DNA from: Clavibacter capsici
Lineage (GTDB): Bacteria; Actinomycetota; Actinomycetes; Actinomycetales; Microbacteriaceae
Direction of reading: 5' to 3'
Length of the DNA: 64,000 nucleotides
Assembly: GCF_001280205.1 (NCBI RefSeq)
Contig: NZ_CP012573.1
Span: 1,612,001 to 1,676,000 of the forward strand
Below, piece by piece: positions 63,173 through 64,000 of the stretch; positions within the stretch are counted from its first letter, which is position 1, and each line of letters opens with the position of its first letter. Made by a program: the position numbers and the translations under genes. Under the pieces are notes generated by a model that had not been told where the DNA came from, searched no databases, and worked only from the letters and a program-made list of their open reading frames with translations.

Positions 63173-64000
63173 ATGCGCGACGGACGGGCTCGGAGGGGTG
63201 GCGGAGGGTCGTCCTCCGGGCGGCGGCGGGGCGAACCCGCTGCCGTGGACGACGGGGGCGGGGTCGCCGAGCGGGGGTCGCGTGGCCCCGTGCGACGGCG
63301 GAGCAGGGGTGCCCCGTCGGAGGGCGCTCCGCTCGTCGCGGGCTACCGCCTCATCCGGCTGGTGGGGACCGGCAGGTCCTGCGCGGTGCACCTCGGCCGG
63401 CCGGAGCGCGCCGCGGATCCCGGGCCGGCGGCGAACGTGGCCGTCAAGATCGTGCCGGCGACCGACCTCAGTCGCGGGGAGGCGGAGGTGGCGGCGCTGC
63501 AGTCCGTCGTGTCGGAGCACGTGGTCGCCCTGCTGGACGTGGCGACGCTCGCGGACGGGAGCCTGTGCGTCGTCCAGTCGCTGGGTGCCCGCGGCACCGC
63601 CGCGGCCTTCGTCGCACGGCGGGGGAGCCTGACGCCCGGCGAGACCGTGACCCTCGTCGTGTCCGTGCTCCGCGGTCTGGGCGACCTGCACGAGGCCGGG
63701 CTCGCCCACGGCGCCCTCGACCTGACCCACGTGGTCATCGACGCGTCGGGACGCCCGTTGCTCGGGGGCCTCGGATCCTCGCGCCCGCTCTCCGTCGGCG
63801 CCGCGGGTGCGGACCCGGGCCACGGCGATCCCCTGCAGCAGGACCTGACGAGGGTGTCGAGGATCGTCGACGCCCTCCGCGACCCCCTCGACGCCCGCGG
63901 CGCGGTGTCGCACGCCAGGTGGGACGCGTGGCTCGAGCTGCTCGACTCCGTCATCCACGGCGAGTCCGACCTCACAGCGCACGACCTGGCGGATCGGCTC
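63173..64000 (+). CDS. Degenerate protein-kinase-like protein (3' end outside window)
   Basis: An open frame from ATG 63173 to the right edge (276 codons, no stop), with a purine-rich SD (GGAGGAGAGGG) upstream. After an Arg/Gly-rich N-terminus (about 55 residues) come kinase-like blocks: GYRLIRLVGTGRSCAVHLGR (P-loop), VAVKIV with the ATP-binding Lys, and LHEAGLAHGALDLTHVVID at the catalytic loop, where HRD is replaced by HGA; the DFG site reads LGGLG. It is therefore probably a pseudokinase. Confidence 0.75.
   Translation, partial: MRDGRARRGGGGSSSGRRRGEPAAVDDGGGVAERGSRGPVRRRSRGAPSEGAPLVAGYRLIRLVGTGRSCAVHLGRPERAADPGPAANVAVKIVPATDLSRGEAEVAALQSVVSEHVVALLDVATLADGSLCVVQSLGARGTAAAFVARRGSLTPGETVTLVVSVLRGLGDLHEAGLAHGALDLTHVVIDASGRPLLGGLGSSRPLSVGAAGADPGHGDPLQQDLTRVSRIVDALRDPLDARGAVSHARWDAWLELLDSVIHGESDLTAHDLADRL

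Noticed and set aside
1-64000. Insertion sequences, prophage or integrative element
   Set aside because: No transposase, integrase or terminal inverted repeats found; tRNAs show no direct-repeat copies of their 3' ends nearby.

Overview
The window is chromosomal DNA of a very GC-rich actinobacterium. Gene content and order (fasR-fabD-fabH-acpP-fabF, aceE, bioYMN, rnpB, polyphosphate glucokinase, glnA2-glnE-glnA1, fucose-type exopolysaccharide genes, DUF3145, DUF4191) fit Microbacteriaceae, most likely Clavibacter. This assignment is by recognition; no search was run.

Layout. 1-2289: the end of a 2-hydroxyacid dehydrogenase, a lactonase-like beta-propeller protein and a small unknown gene. 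2352-12219: the most interesting part, a compact RiPP-type cluster. A perfect palindrome that looks like a Zur/Fur box precedes a 62-residue peptide gene made of two nearly identical 24-residue repeats. A strong hairpin follows, then an E1-like/RRE partner protein, a CocE/NonD (X-Pro) peptidase-like hydrolase, two paralogous azoline-type YcaO proteins (the first frameshifted), a FecCD-type importer (permease, ATPase, lipoprotein) and an MFS exporter. Together these suggest a metal-responsive, YcaO-modified peptide that is exported and whose metal complex may be re-imported; that reading is inference. 12273-15476: tRNA-Asn, peptide deformylase, a DMT membrane protein, a glycosyltransferase and tRNA-Met.

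15696-33006: a polysaccharide locus with an acyltransferase-SGNH protein, GDP-fucose synthesis (gmd, fcl), six glycosyltransferase genes (one a double-domain fusion) counting the one at 14132, an acetyltransferase, a flippase, an O-antigen-ligase-like membrane protein and the polyprenyl glycosylphosphotransferase that starts the repeat unit. This fits export of an acylated, fucose-containing EPS.

33145-64000 is mostly housekeeping: cold-shock protein, a PolA-like protein, DUF1684, PadR, DUF3145; fatty-acid initiation and elongation genes under a PucR/FasR regulator; pyruvate dehydrogenase E1; an AhpE-like peroxiredoxin; tRNA-Val; a TetR (BioQ-like) regulator divergent from bioYMN with a double operator; a Nif3-like protein; a coiled-coil protein whose zinc-ribbon cysteines are lost; RNase P RNA; polyphosphate glucokinase; panB; two glutamine synthetases with the adenylyltransferase glnE and a clear GlnR-type operator at glnA1; RDD, J-domain and DUF4191 proteins; and a degenerate protein kinase cut by the right edge. 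Genes are densely packed and many start codons overlap the preceding stop by 4 nt. The hexamer GGATCC is strikingly frequent.
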